Below, piece after piece: positions 6,577-14,769 of a DNA stretch of 64,000 nt (position 1 is the first letter of the stretch; every line of letters begins with the position of its first letter). A program made the position numbers and the translations under genes. The stretch comes from Diaphorobacter sp. HDW4A (GTDB taxonomy: Bacteria > Pseudomonadota > Gammaproteobacteria > Burkholderiales > Burkholderiaceae_C). Below the pieces are notes generated by a model. That model was not told where the DNA came from and ran no database searches. It was given only the letters and a program-made list of their open reading frames with translations. The stretch covers positions 3,224,001 through 3,288,000 of the forward strand of contig NZ_CP049910.1 in NCBI RefSeq assembly GCF_011305995.1, read 5' to 3'.

Positions 6577-6612
6577 GAAGCCCCGAAGCAGGTTAGAGCG
6601 CTTCAGGGCTTC
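6577..6612 (+). terminator. Hairpin between ant and the next operon
   Basis: A 13-base stem with one mismatch (6577-6589 with 6600-6612, GAAGCCC...GGGCTTC) encloses a 10-base loop. No T run follows, so it may be a weak terminator, an attenuator or an mRNA-stabilising structure ahead of the ATG at 6647. Confidence 0.5.
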
Positions 6613-6646
6613 TAGATCAAACCAGTCGTCAAAGAAAGATCAGATC

Positions 6647-7516
6647 ATGTCTGAGGTTATCACACGCCCAAAATCGGGCAAAACAAAGAGCGTTGCGCCT
6701 GTACCAGCGACGCAACAAACAGCATCGGCCGCTGCGGTGAGTAAGGGAACGCAGCGCCCCGAATGGCTGGCGCTTGCCCTGCCCCACCTCCGCAAGCTCA
6801 GCGACTTCCTCACCTCTTTGGTTGAGTGCAGCGACGATCGCAAGGCACCTGAGCTGATTCAAAACTTGGCTGCAGAGGCTGAAGGCATTCTGTCCAATGC
6901 ATGGGGAGACTGCACGGAATTCTCAATGATTGCCGCGATCACACCCAACGCGGTCTGGTCTCAACTCAACACAGTAGTTCTATTGCTGAGGAGTGCCTCC
7001 TATCTCTGCAAATATGGTCCACTGAGCCACGGGCACATGATGATCCATGTGGCCGTCATCGATTCTGCACTGGCATATGCCTCCGGAATGTGTGACGCAA
7101 TGCATGTTGCACCTCAAGACCTCGGCCGCCTGACGGCACTTGACGGCGATGCATACCTGCAAATGGATCCTGAGCAACAGCGCCAACTTCTTGCGTCAAC
7201 GTTTCAAGCTAAGAAAGCACCGCACGCGTCTCCTGTGACGTCGGAACACATCTACAGCGCAAGCCATGTTGACCAGGTATTCAGCAGCATCACAACCCAG
7301 AGCCTGACTCTGCGTGACTTCCTCATTGATGCGCGCGTGACGTTGGAAACAGAGGGTGCTGTCGGTCGGGCCGTTAACCATTTGATGGTGGCCGAGAGCC
7401 TTGCATGCCTTGTGGGTTCCGTGGCTGATCACATGTGCAAATGGCGAGCGCTTGGAGGCGTTGCCGACTGGGTCACAGGTGACGGAATAGAACGTATCGG
7501 CGGAGATGCAGCATGA
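6647..7516 (+). CDS. Phage protein, unknown
   Basis: A 289-residue protein. ATG 6647 was chosen over 6575 because the latter lies inside the hairpin. The first 45 residues are Lys/Thr/Ala-rich and probably disordered; the rest is helical (LPHLRKLSDFLTSLVECSDD; VWSQLNTVVLLLRSASYLC; VAVIDSALAYASGMCDAMHV) without a signal peptide. The next protein shares the same style: a disordered Pro/Ala-rich head and a helical body. The overlap with it (ATGA) shows a two- to three-gene operon. No family was recognised. Confidence 0.65.
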   Translation: MSEVITRPKSGKTKSVAPVPATQQTASAAAVSKGTQRPEWLALALPHLRKLSDFLTSLVECSDDRKAPELIQNLAAEAEGILSNAWGDCTEFSMIAAITPNAVWSQLNTVVLLLRSASYLCKYGPLSHGHMMIHVAVIDSALAYASGMCDAMHVAPQDLGRLTALDGDAYLQMDPEQQRQLLASTFQAKKAPHASPVTSEHIYSASHVDQVFSSITTQSLTLRDFLIDARVTLETEGAVGRAVNHLMVAESLACLVGSVADHMCKWRALGGVADWVTGDGIERIGGDAA

Positions 7517-7953
7517 GCGCCGTTCTCGAGAAACCCAAGGCCGTCCGCGCCACACCAAAGCCTGCGCCACATTCACCCGCAGCACTCGCGCCATCGCCAA
7601 CGAAAGTTTCGTCCACTCACGCATGGGAGCTGGGCGACAAAGAAACCTTCGCATCGATCGTGTGGCGCCGCGTCGATGAGGCAGAAGCCGCAATTCGCGC
7701 ACACGCTGAAGAGGCAGACAACACCGCAGCATATGGTGTTCTTGCAATTATCTACTCGGCAATCGATTTGCTCGTACTGATGCATGAGTCACCGACCACT
7801 GACGACTGCACTCGCGTTTCTGTGTGCCTTGAGCATGCAATCGGCATCATGAGGTACATCGCCAAGGTTGAGGCAGATCTGCTGACCGACGCCGGACTCA
7901 CATTGCTGATCGTCGCCAAGTCAATTCTCGACGAAGGCCGGAAGGGACTTTGA
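7513..7953 (+). CDS. Phage protein, unknown
   Basis: A 146-residue protein overlapping the previous gene by four bases. Residues 1-35 are Pro/Ala/Lys-rich; residues 45-146 form helices (FASIVWRRVDEAEAAIRAHA; YGVLAIIYSAIDLLVLMHES; VSVCLEHAIGIMRYIAKVEADLL). The helical body resembles that of the upstream 289-residue protein, so a paralogous relation within the operon is possible. The next gene starts one base after the stop. Confidence 0.65.
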   Translation: MSAVLEKPKAVRATPKPAPHSPAALAPSPTKVSSTHAWELGDKETFASIVWRRVDEAEAAIRAHAEEADNTAAYGVLAIIYSAIDLLVLMHESPTTDDCTRVSVCLEHAIGIMRYIAKVEADLLTDAGLTLLIVAKSILDEGRKGL

Positions 7954-7954
7954 C

Positions 7955-8539
7955 ATGGCACGGCATCAAACACCTTCAAGGACGCAGCCCGTTGACCTCA
8001 CCGTCTGGTATGAAGAACACGACGCCCGGCTCTACCACCTTCTGCACATGCTCGCGAAAGCATTGGCAAGGGCAAGCGTTGATCTGGACGACGAATTGTC
8101 CGATCTTGTGGCAGGCGCCTACGGAGATGTGCGCTCACACGCGAAGCAGTTGGTCGGCAACAGCATTCCCATCGTGCTGGCCAAGGACCGCAAGCACACG
8201 ATTGACTACGACGAGCTCGCCGAGGCCCGGGCCAAGATCAGGATCCTGACGTTCGAACTGAACGAGCTGCGCGGCAAAACATGCATATCAAACCGATATA
8301 CAAATTGTCCGTCGACCACACTTTGCATATCAGATCGATATACAGACGGCCGCCGCGCAATGCACGCTGAAGTGGTCGGGCTCTTCGAGCGCCCCATTGC
8401 CCAGTTCAAGGCAGCAACTGAGCAGTATCCGAACTTGGCAGGCGAACTCGACAAGGCCGTGCATCCCTTGCACGTCATGTTGGCCAAGGTACGCGAGGTG
8501 CCGGTGGAAACTCCAAAGACAGGGATAAAGAATGTCTGA
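7955..8539 (+). CDS. Phage protein with internal repeat, unknown
   Basis: A 194-residue helical protein, third gene of the operon. Residues 10-95 are helical (DARLYHLLHMLAKALARASVDL). Residues about 109-131 carry an in-frame repeat, CISNRYTN then CISDRYTD, 14 residues apart, whose DNA forms two near-palindromes. Residues 135-185 are again helical. The repeat looks inserted, because flanking sequence is smoothly helical and host-like in codon use while the repeat is AT-rich. Its stop overlaps the excisionase start by 8 bases. Confidence 0.6.
   Translation: MARHQTPSRTQPVDLTVWYEEHDARLYHLLHMLAKALARASVDLDDELSDLVAGAYGDVRSHAKQLVGNSIPIVLAKDRKHTIDYDELAEARAKIRILTFELNELRGKTCISNRYTNCPSTTLCISDRYTDGRRAMHAEVVGLFERPIAQFKAATEQYPNLAGELDKAVHPLHVMLAKVREVPVETPKTGIKNV
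8282..8344. repeat. Two palindromic direct repeats inside a coding gene
   Basis: Two 21-base units at 8282-8302 and 8324-8344 begin TGCATATCA and end CGATATACA; they differ at only two internal positions. Each is itself a near-palindrome (ATATC...GATAT). Start-to-start spacing is exactly 42 bp, four turns of B-DNA. They lie 190-250 bases before the excisionase start and could be operator or recombination-accessory sites. Confidence 0.6.
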
Positions 8540-8738
8540 TCCAGCAATTCTGATGGCACCGGCCAGATTCGTTCGCATCAGGCTCGCAGCCGTGATCATG
8601 GGACTCACAGAGAAGGCAATTCGCCGCAAGATTGAGCGCGGCGTGTGGCTTGAGGGAAAGCATTGGCGCCGCGCAGATGGCGGCATCTACATTGATACGA
8701 AGGCGGTAGAAAAATGGGTCGAGCTGGCACAGGGGTAG
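8532..8738 (+). CDS. xis: Excisionase-like DNA-binding protein
   Basis: A 68-residue protein directly upstream of and overlapping the integrase. It has a winged-helix pattern: RLAAVIMGLTEKAIRRKIERG, then GKHWRRADGGIYIDTKAVEKWVE, typical of excisionases that accompany phage integrases. It would bend attachment-site DNA and direct excision. The position next to int supports the call. Confidence 0.85.
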   Translation: MSDPAILMAPARFVRIRLAAVIMGLTEKAIRRKIERGVWLEGKHWRRADGGIYIDTKAVEKWVELAQG

Positions 8739-9865
8739 AAGCCCGAGAGAAGTCCATCCGCGTGAATTTCACGCTTGATGGCACATGGCAACGTGTCCGC
8801 TTGGCCATTCCGCCAACGCCGGTGAACATGCGGCACGCCGAGCGCTTGGTGAAGCAAGTCAATCAGGCGATTGCACGCGGTACATTCACATGGGAGGACT
8901 ACTTCCCCGACGCGCCGCAGGCGAAGAAGGCCAAGGCCTCACACAGCTTTGGCGAATGGTGTGACCTGTGGCTTGCCACCAAAGGTCGCTTGGCCACCAA
9001 AACGCTCAGTCAATATCGGAACGCATTGACGATCTGGAAGGAGATGCTCGGCGCTGATTCGTCCATCGAGCAGCTCACACACGCCAAGGTGGCAGCCAAG
9101 ATCGGCAGCACCCCATGGAAGTCTGCCAAGCTGCTGAACAACTACCTGATCACGTTACGCGGTGTCTTTGCTCTGGCTGGGCGCGACCTCAAAGTCGACG
9201 ATCCAATGGACGGTATCGAGAACAGCAAGCATCAGAAGCCGCAGCCGGATCCGCTCACCTTTGACGAGATGGAACAGGTTCTCGCGCACATGCAAAAGCA
9301 TTGCGATCCACGAATGTGGGCCTACTTCGAAGTCGCGTTCTTCACCGGCATGCGACCGGAAGAGCTGATCGCCCTGCGCTGGGGAGACGTGGATTGGAAC
9401 AACCAGACGATCCGCGTTGAACGTGCCCGGACGGCCGGGGAATTGAAGCCGCTCAAGACCTACAACGCCCGGGATGTGGATCTGGTTAGCCGTGCGCTGG
9501 CCGCACTGCAATCCATGAAGTCATGGACGCTGATGGGCGGCACGGACGCCGAGATCTTCCAGAACGTGGAAACGAACAGGCCACTTCACGACGAACGCAG
9601 TCAGCGGGACCACTTCTGGACACCGACACTGCGGAAATTGGGGATTCGCCACCGCCGGGCCTATCAGACCCGACATACCTACGCCACGAACTCACTGGCT
9701 GCTGGAGCCAACCCGGCGTACATTGCTCGGCAAATGGGGCACAAGAACGCCAAGATGTTCTTCACGGTCTACGCGAAGTGGATCGACGGGGCCGACCGAG
9801 GGCGAGAAAAGGCGAAAGTTGAAGCGATGCTCGGAAATGAAAAAACCCGGCTCAAGGCCGGGTGA
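8714..9865 (+). CDS. int: Tyrosine recombinase (phage integrase)
   Basis: A 383-residue integrase. Residues about 10-65 form an arm-type DNA-binding region, 75-165 a SAM-like core-binding domain, and 185-375 the catalytic domain. Visible catalytic motifs: Arg in TGMRPEELIAL, Lys in the following beta turn (LKPLK), the RHTYAT box, the second His in ARQMGHKN, and the nucleophile Tyr in FFTVYAKW. The gene overlaps xis by 25 bases and ends about 55 bases from the tRNA 3' end, as expected for a tRNA-targeting phage. Its last codons overlap an opposing terminator. Confidence 0.97.
   Translation: MGRAGTGVEAREKSIRVNFTLDGTWQRVRLAIPPTPVNMRHAERLVKQVNQAIARGTFTWEDYFPDAPQAKKAKASHSFGEWCDLWLATKGRLATKTLSQYRNALTIWKEMLGADSSIEQLTHAKVAAKIGSTPWKSAKLLNNYLITLRGVFALAGRDLKVDDPMDGIENSKHQKPQPDPLTFDEMEQVLAHMQKHCDPRMWAYFEVAFFTGMRPEELIALRWGDVDWNNQTIRVERARTAGELKPLKTYNARDVDLVSRALAALQSMKSWTLMGGTDAEIFQNVETNRPLHDERSQRDHFWTPTLRKLGIRHRRAYQTRHTYATNSLAAGANPAYIARQMGHKNAKMFFTVYAKWIDGADRGREKAKVEAMLGNEKTRLKAG
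9841..9862 (-). terminator. Terminator for the tRNA-Val transcript, in the end of int
   Basis: On the minus strand CCCGGC and GCCGGG flank a 5-base loop and are followed by five T residues (A run 9841-9845 on the plus strand). It lies 59 bases beyond the tRNA 3' end and inside the last codons of int. It would end tRNA transcription and shield the integrase from antisense RNA. Confidence 0.7.
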
Positions 9866-9920
9866 TCTCCCACAAATCTCCCAAAATTCTCTGAGTCTGG
9901 TCAATCCCAGAGAGGAGATG

Positions 9921-9996
9921 TGGTAGGCGCGATTGGACTCGAACCAACGACCCCCACCATGTCAAGGTGGTGCTCTAACCAGCTGAGCTACGCGCC
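9921..9996 (-). tRNA. tRNA-Val (anticodon GAC)
   Basis: A 76-base cloverleaf on the minus strand, GGCGCGTAGCTC at the 5' end and ACCA at the 3' end with CCA encoded. The acceptor stem pairs GGCGCG/CGCGCC. The anticodon loop reads TTGACAT, giving GAC for valine. The T loop is GGTTCGAGTCC. The 3' end faces the prophage, so its terminal part is the probable attachment core. Confidence 0.97.
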
Positions 9997-10146
9997 TGTT
10001 GTTCTTTACAAGAAGCTGAAATTCTAGCAGTAAAATTTCGCCGTTTTTTCAAATTTCGAAGATTTTTTGAATTTCTTCCCACTTGCAAAACCGGCGACTG
10101 CTGAAAAATCCCTGCTTCCCGCCAAGCTCTCAATTATGGCACAGTT

Positions 10147-12417
10147 TCAGCGCCTTCTTGCAGAAAACACACCAGAAACCGTCGCAACCTGTCCGAGTAC
10201 CTTGTTCAGGCGCCCTGAGTCGGAGACTTCCACGGTGAATGTCATCCAGGCGGTCCCCTTCACGGATTGGGTCTGCACGCCGATGACGTTGGTCTTTTCG
10301 CGTGCGAAGACTTCGGAGATGTCGCGCAGCAGGCCTTGGCGGTCGTGCGCCTCCACAGAGACGTCAACCGGGTAGACGGCGCTTTCTTTTTGAGGCTTGG
10401 ACGGGCCCCACTCCACTTCGATGACGCGCTCTGCACTACGTGCGGCCATTTCGCGGAAGTTGCTGCAATCGGAGCGGTGCACGCTCACGCCTTTGCCACG
10501 CGTGACAAAGCCGCTGATATCGTCCGGGGGGGCGGGTCTGCAGCACTTGGCAAGCTGCGTCATGAGGGAGTCGATGCCGACGACGAGAATGCCGCCCTTG
10601 GAGGCTGCGTCACTCGCGCGGCTCTTGCGCACGAGGTTCAGCTCGTCGGCAGTGACTGTTGATGGTGCGGGCGCAGGGCGCAGCAGTGTTTCGATACTGC
10701 GCAGCGACAACTCGTCCTTGCCGACCACTTCGAACAGCGCGTCGGCTGATTTAAGGCCAAGCTGCGTCGCCAGGTCGTCGAGTTTGATAGAGGTTTTGCC
10801 TTCGCGTTGCAGCAGTTTTTCAACGGCTTCGCGGCCCTTGGCAATCGTGACGTGGGTGGCTTGCGCGTTGAACCATGCGCGTACCTTGGCGCGCGCGCGG
10901 TTGCTGGTGAGATAGCCGAGTTCGGGATTGAGCCAGTCTCGTGACGGACGCCCCTCCTTCACAGTGGTGATTTCGACCGTCTGGCCATTTTCGAGCGGTG
11001 TATTGAGCGGCACCATGTTGCCATCCACCTTCGCACCACGACAGCGATGGCCGACATTGGTGTGCACAGCGTAGGCAAAGTCCACGGGGGTGGCGCCGCG
11101 CGGCAACTCGATCACAGCAGCATCGGGCGTGAGCACGTAGATGCGGTCGTCGAACAGGCCGCTGCGGCTGACCGCTCCGGTCATGTCGCGCTCCCACGCG
11201 AGCAGTTGGCGCAGCACCGCTATCTTGGCGTCGTACTCGCTCGTTGCGGACACGCCCGCGTAGCCCTTGGCACCCGCCTCCTTGTAAGCCCAGTGCGCGG
11301 CCACGCCGCTTTCGGCATGGTCATCCATCGCCTGCGTACGAATCTGGATTTCGATGGCCTTGCCCGCCTCGTCACGCACCACGGTGTGCAGCGACTGATA
11401 GCCGTTGGGTTTGGGGCGCGCGATGTAGTCGTCAAATTCCGCCTCGATCGGCGCGAAGTGTGAGTGCACCCACGACAGTGCCGCGTAGCAGTCCCTCACC
11501 GTCGGTACGATCACGCGCAGCGCGCGGATGTCGAACAACTGATCGAAATTGAGCGACTTGCCGCGCATCTTCTTGACGATGCTGTAGATGTGCTTGGGAC
11601 GGCCCTTCACGGAAGCGCTGATGCTGCGCGCGCGCAGCTCGGATTCGAGGCGGCTGCGCAAGTGCTCCATGTAGAGCTCACGCTCGGCGCGCTTCTCATC
11701 GAGCAGGCGGGCGATTTCCTTGTAAGTGTCGGGCTCGAGAAAGCGGAAAGACAGATCCTCCAATTCCCACTTGATCTGCCAGATGCCCAGACGATTGGCG
11801 AGCGGAGCGAACACCTGCAGCGCCTCGCGCGCCATACCGGGAGAGACGGGGCGCTTGGTCGCCGCATAGAAGCGCAGCGTCTGCAGACGCGACGCCAGAC
11901 GCAGCAGCACCACGCGCAGGTCCTTGGAGAACGCGAGCAGCATCTTGCGCACGTTCTCGGTCTGCGTGGCGATGTCGTCAACCTGGATGCCCGCGACCTG
12001 CGCGGCACGGGCCTGCTCCTGCACGCGCATGAGCTTCGTGGTTTCGCAGGCAAGTTCGGCAAAGTTCTCGCCGAAGGCCTTGGTGATGACTTCCTCGGGC
12101 CTGTTCAAGTGCGAAGAGGCATAGACCAAATAGACGGCGGCCTGCAGCGTCTCCGAACTGCCTATGCCTTTCAAAATGGCCGCGACCGCGTCGGCATGCG
12201 CGAGAGTACTCTCGCCGGTCTCGAGACATTCCCCGGTGAGCAGAGGTACGGAAAACGCTCGGACCTTCTCGAGCGAGCCCACCTGCTCAGGCGCCACATC
12301 GGCCGTTACGGCAATCAATTGTGGGACCGCGTCTGCCGCCATGCCGGACGGGAACGCAGAACCCGATCCCGGTCCGGTGCCGGTGTGAATGGGTGTGCCA
12401 ATTGCACTCGTTTTCAT
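10147..12417 (-). CDS. relA: GTP pyrophosphokinase RelA
   Basis: A 756-residue RelA/SpoT homologue that makes (p)ppGpp on stalled ribosomes. Order: a degenerate HD hydrolase region (about 60-200), where the expected HD pair is replaced by VYASS, so hydrolysis is not expected; a synthetase domain (about 270-400) with EFDDYIARPKPNGYQSLHT; a TGS domain (about 425-490); and an ACT domain (about 680-756). The acidic EFDD motif is typical of RelA rather than the RFKD type of SpoT. It is the first host gene beside the tRNA. The start is the ATG at 12415-12417. Confidence 0.95.
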   Translation of the reverse strand: MKTSAIGTPIHTGTGPGSGSAFPSGMAADAVPQLIAVTADVAPEQVGSLEKVRAFSVPLLTGECLETGESTLAHADAVAAILKGIGSSETLQAAVYLVYASSHLNRPEEVITKAFGENFAELACETTKLMRVQEQARAAQVAGIQVDDIATQTENVRKMLLAFSKDLRVVLLRLASRLQTLRFYAATKRPVSPGMAREALQVFAPLANRLGIWQIKWELEDLSFRFLEPDTYKEIARLLDEKRAERELYMEHLRSRLESELRARSISASVKGRPKHIYSIVKKMRGKSLNFDQLFDIRALRVIVPTVRDCYAALSWVHSHFAPIEAEFDDYIARPKPNGYQSLHTVVRDEAGKAIEIQIRTQAMDDHAESGVAAHWAYKEAGAKGYAGVSATSEYDAKIAVLRQLLAWERDMTGAVSRSGLFDDRIYVLTPDAAVIELPRGATPVDFAYAVHTNVGHRCRGAKVDGNMVPLNTPLENGQTVEITTVKEGRPSRDWLNPELGYLTSNRARAKVRAWFNAQATHVTIAKGREAVEKLLQREGKTSIKLDDLATQLGLKSADALFEVVGKDELSLRSIETLLRPAPAPSTVTADELNLVRKSRASDAASKGGILVVGIDSLMTQLAKCCRPAPPDDISGFVTRGKGVSVHRSDCSNFREMAARSAERVIEVEWGPSKPQKESAVYPVDVSVEAHDRQGLLRDISEVFAREKTNVIGVQTQSVKGTAWMTFTVEVSDSGRLNKVLGQVATVSGVFSARRR

Positions 12418-12441
12418 GGGTTCTCCGTTCAGGCCCGCTCG

Positions 12442-13365
12442 CTAACTACCGCACAGGAACCGCTCGACCGCACTGCCCTGTTCTTCTGCCACCAAGGTGG
12501 GGGCATGCCCTACAAATTCAAACTCTTTTATCTGCGCGTGAGGCCCCACTTCCGCCATGCGCTCAGCCGTGGCTTTGGACAGCAGATCGGAATCCGCACC
12601 GCGCAGCAACAAGGTACGTGCAGTGATCTGCCCGTAGAGTTTCCACAGATAGCGCTCACCCCCCTCTGCGGCCTCCTTCGTCATCTTGCGCATGGGCGAT
12701 GCAATGCCCGGATCGTAGTGAAGACGCAGTTTGTCGTTTGCAGCGCGCACTACCATGGGACGCGACAGAGCAAGCCAGTCTTCGGGGGAATGCGGGCCGA
12801 AACCCATGGATATCTTGCGCATCTCGTCGGCAGCCGACTGCACTGAGTCAAAGCGCAGCGGACGACCCAGATACGAGCCGATGCGCTGCAGCGCATCCCA
12901 TTGCACCGCCGGCCCCACGTCGTTGAGCACCAACGAATGCACCGGCACGGGAAGCGGCAAATCTTTCTGCCCCGCCACCACAAGCCCGATGAGCCCCCCC
13001 ATGCTGGTCCCGACCCAATCGAGCTGCGTGATCGGCGCTTGCGCATGCAGTTTGTTGATGAGCACCAGCATGTCGCCCACGTAGTTGGGGATCTGATAGC
13101 CCGCAGGATCGGCCAGCCAGTCGCTCTTGCCGCGACCGACCACGTCCGGGCAGATCACGCGACCGTACCGGGCCATACGGCGTGCAAATACATCGAAGTC
13201 GCGACCCTGGCGTGAAAGACCATGCACGCACATCAGAACACGCGAGTGCGCCGGATTTCCCGTATCGTTCCACTCCCAGTACGCCATGCGGTGACCGTCG
13301 GAATTCATCGGACTCGTAGCGGCGAGGCCAGGACAGGGTACGTAGTTCAGCGTAGGTTCATTCAT
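12442..13365 (-). CDS. Alpha/beta hydrolase
   Basis: A 307-residue alpha/beta-hydrolase-fold protein. Nucleophile elbow GTSMGG, oxyanion region CVHGLSRQGRDF, acid in LLLRGADSDLL, and catalytic His in FVGHAPTL. No signal peptide. It is divergent from the 3-hydroxybutyrate dehydrogenase gene, so a role in hydrolysing hydroxybutyrate esters or oligomers is a reasonable guess, but many substrates are possible in this family. The ATG at 13365 was chosen over 13374 because it gives the usual short N-terminus. Confidence 0.85.
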   Translation of the reverse strand: MNEPTLNYVPCPGLAATSPMNSDGHRMAYWEWNDTGNPAHSRVLMCVHGLSRQGRDFDVFARRMARYGRVICPDVVGRGKSDWLADPAGYQIPNYVGDMLVLINKLHAQAPITQLDWVGTSMGGLIGLVVAGQKDLPLPVPVHSLVLNDVGPAVQWDALQRIGSYLGRPLRFDSVQSAADEMRKISMGFGPHSPEDWLALSRPMVVRAANDKLRLHYDPGIASPMRKMTKEAAEGGERYLWKLYGQITARTLLLRGADSDLLSKATAERMAEVGPHAQIKEFEFVGHAPTLVAEEQGSAVERFLCGS

Positions 13366-13449
13366 GGAAATCAACTTTGTCTCGTGCCCCGGGATACTTT
13401 GCGCGACGAAAACGACGAGCGGCTAGCGCGGATAGTGATGGAGTGAGAT

Positions 13450-13496
13450 GGCAAAAAACCGCAGGGATAGCCGTAGCTATCGCGAGGATTTTTGCC
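13450..13496. repeat. Nested palindrome in the divergent hydrolase/bdhA gap
   Basis: The inner hairpin GATAGC-CGTA-GCTATC (13466-13481) sits inside an outer inverted repeat, GGCAAAAA (13450-13457) and TTTTTGCC (13489-13496). It lies 100 bases upstream of bdhA. It could be an operator, a cruciform or a dispersed palindromic element. Confidence 0.55.
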
Positions 13497-13594
13497 GCCG
13501 CAGATCGCCCGAGCCCGCGTTAGCATGCGTCGTGGGAATCGCACAGAGGATCCCTCGATAATGTTTGCATCGTAATTGATTTGGAGAGACTTTT

Positions 13595-14377
13595 ATGCTC
13601 AATGGCAAGACAGCACTCGTCACCGGTTCCACCAGCGGTATTGGCCTGGGTATCGCCAAGGCTCTTGCGCGTCAAGGCGCGAACATCGTGCTCAACGGAT
13701 TCGGTGACGTCGACGGCTCACGCGCCGCCGTACTGGAAGCAGGCAAGGCGCACGATGTGAAGGTGGCTTACCACGGCGCCGATATGAGCCGCCCGCAGGA
13801 AATCGAAGACATGATGAAGTACGCCGCAGGCCAGTTCGGCGGCGTCGACATTCTGGTGAACAACGCCGGCATCCAGCATGTCGCTCCGGTCGAAGCCTTC
13901 CCGCCCGAGAAGTGGGATTCGATCATCGCGATCAACCTCTCCAGCGCCTTCCACACCACGCGCCACGCGCTACCCGCCATGCAAGCCGCCAAATGGGGGC
14001 GCATCATCAACATCGCCTCGGTGCACGGTCTGGTCGGCTCCGCGCAGAAGTCGGCCTATGTCGCCGCCAAGCACGGCATCGTCGGCCTGACCAAGGTGAC
14101 TGCGCTCGAAAACGCCGCTGGCGGCATCACCTGCAATGCCATCTGCCCTGGCTGGGTGCTCACGCCATTGGTGCAAAAACAGATCGATGCCAAGGCAACG
14201 GAACATGGCGTGACGGTCGAAGAAGCAACCAAGGACCTGCTCTCTGAAAAGGAACCTTCGCTCAAGTTCACGACCCCCGAAGAACTGGGCGAGCTCGCCG
14301 TGTTCTTCTGCTCGCCCGCGGGCAACAACATCTGCGGCGTAGCCTGGAACATGGACGGCGGCTGGGCAGCGCAATAG
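13595..14377 (+). CDS. bdhA: 3-hydroxybutyrate dehydrogenase
   Basis: A 260-residue short-chain dehydrogenase that interconverts 3-hydroxybutyrate and acetoacetate with NAD, in the cytoplasmic breakdown of polyhydroxybutyrate. Motifs: TGSTSGIGLGIA (cofactor), NNAG, catalytic Ser in NIASVHGLVGS, YVAAKHG (Tyr, Lys), and the family-typical CPGWVLTPLVQKQID. GGAGAG precedes the ATG at good spacing. A terminator follows at 14414. Length is normal for the family. Confidence 0.95.
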   Translation: MLNGKTALVTGSTSGIGLGIAKALARQGANIVLNGFGDVDGSRAAVLEAGKAHDVKVAYHGADMSRPQEIEDMMKYAAGQFGGVDILVNNAGIQHVAPVEAFPPEKWDSIIAINLSSAFHTTRHALPAMQAAKWGRIINIASVHGLVGSAQKSAYVAAKHGIVGLTKVTALENAAGGITCNAICPGWVLTPLVQKQIDAKATEHGVTVEEATKDLLSEKEPSLKFTTPEELGELAVFFCSPAGNNICGVAWNMDGGWAAQ

Positions 14378-14413
14378 AACACAGCAGCCAGAAATCTACC
14401 AGTCAACAAAAAG

Positions 14414-14444
14414 ACCCGGCTCCGAAAACGGAGGCGGGTTTTTT
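14414..14444 (+). terminator. Terminator after bdhA
   Basis: ACCCGGCTCCG pairs with CGGAGGCGGGT around AAAA, with one mismatched pair, followed by a run of six T residues. It ends bdhA transcription. Confidence 0.85.
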
Positions 14445-14483
14445 GCATGGCATTGGCATTGAGTCAGTGAACCTGTGACGCAG

Positions 14484-14625
14484 ACGGGGCAACCGGGCCA
14501 CAACCCCAACGGCAAGAAAGTCCCCCAGGCAAGGCGTCGAAGCTGCAGATGGCACTGCCGTGCGGCCAAGCGTTCACAACGCAGCATGAGGGGCTCTGTA
14601 TTGCCGCCTCAAAACGATCAACGCA
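14484..14625. repeat. Dispersed intergenic repeat, family 1, copy 1
   Basis: This stretch aligns over roughly 130 bases with 25925-26062. Shared blocks include GTGCGGC, AGCATGA and AAACGAT in the same order. It occupies most of the 392-base gap between bdhA and the SIMPL gene. No gene is evident. Confidence 0.65.
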
Positions 14626-14645
14626 CCAAGCCAAAACAAATAACC

Positions 14646-14697
14646 AAACCAAAAAATAGAAAGCCCCCGAATTCGCCGCAATGACGAATCGGGGGCT
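14646..14697 (-). terminator. Terminator of the SIMPL gene
   Basis: On the minus strand AGCCCCCGATTCG pairs with CGAATTCGGGGGCT (one bulge) and is followed by TTCTATTTTTT. It lies about 70 bases beyond the stop of the SIMPL-domain gene. Confidence 0.8.
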
Positions 14698-14769
14698 GCG
14701 ACCAAGAGGAACCTATCGCTTCATAGTTCTTCTCTCGATGTCACCTCGCATTGAGTCATAAACCAGCCC

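Larger units (their letters stand above)
1..9920. mobile_element. Prophage, right-hand part, integrated at tRNA-Val
   Basis: This block holds a lysogeny switch (Cro-like and CI-like), a P22 immI-like antirepressor module, an excisionase and a tyrosine integrase that ends about 55 bases from the 3' end of a tRNA gene. That is the standard geometry of a temperate phage or related element that uses a tRNA 3' end as attB. The left boundary and the second attachment core lie outside the window. No head, tail or lysis genes are visible, so a full phage rather than a satellite is inferred, not shown. Many genes are short, tightly packed, overlapping and without recognised homologues, unlike the host genes to the right. 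Confidence 0.93.

Noticed and set aside
11464..12846. Plus-strand open frame of 460 codons
   Set aside because: It is antisense to relA and the hydrolase and has no recognisable domain.
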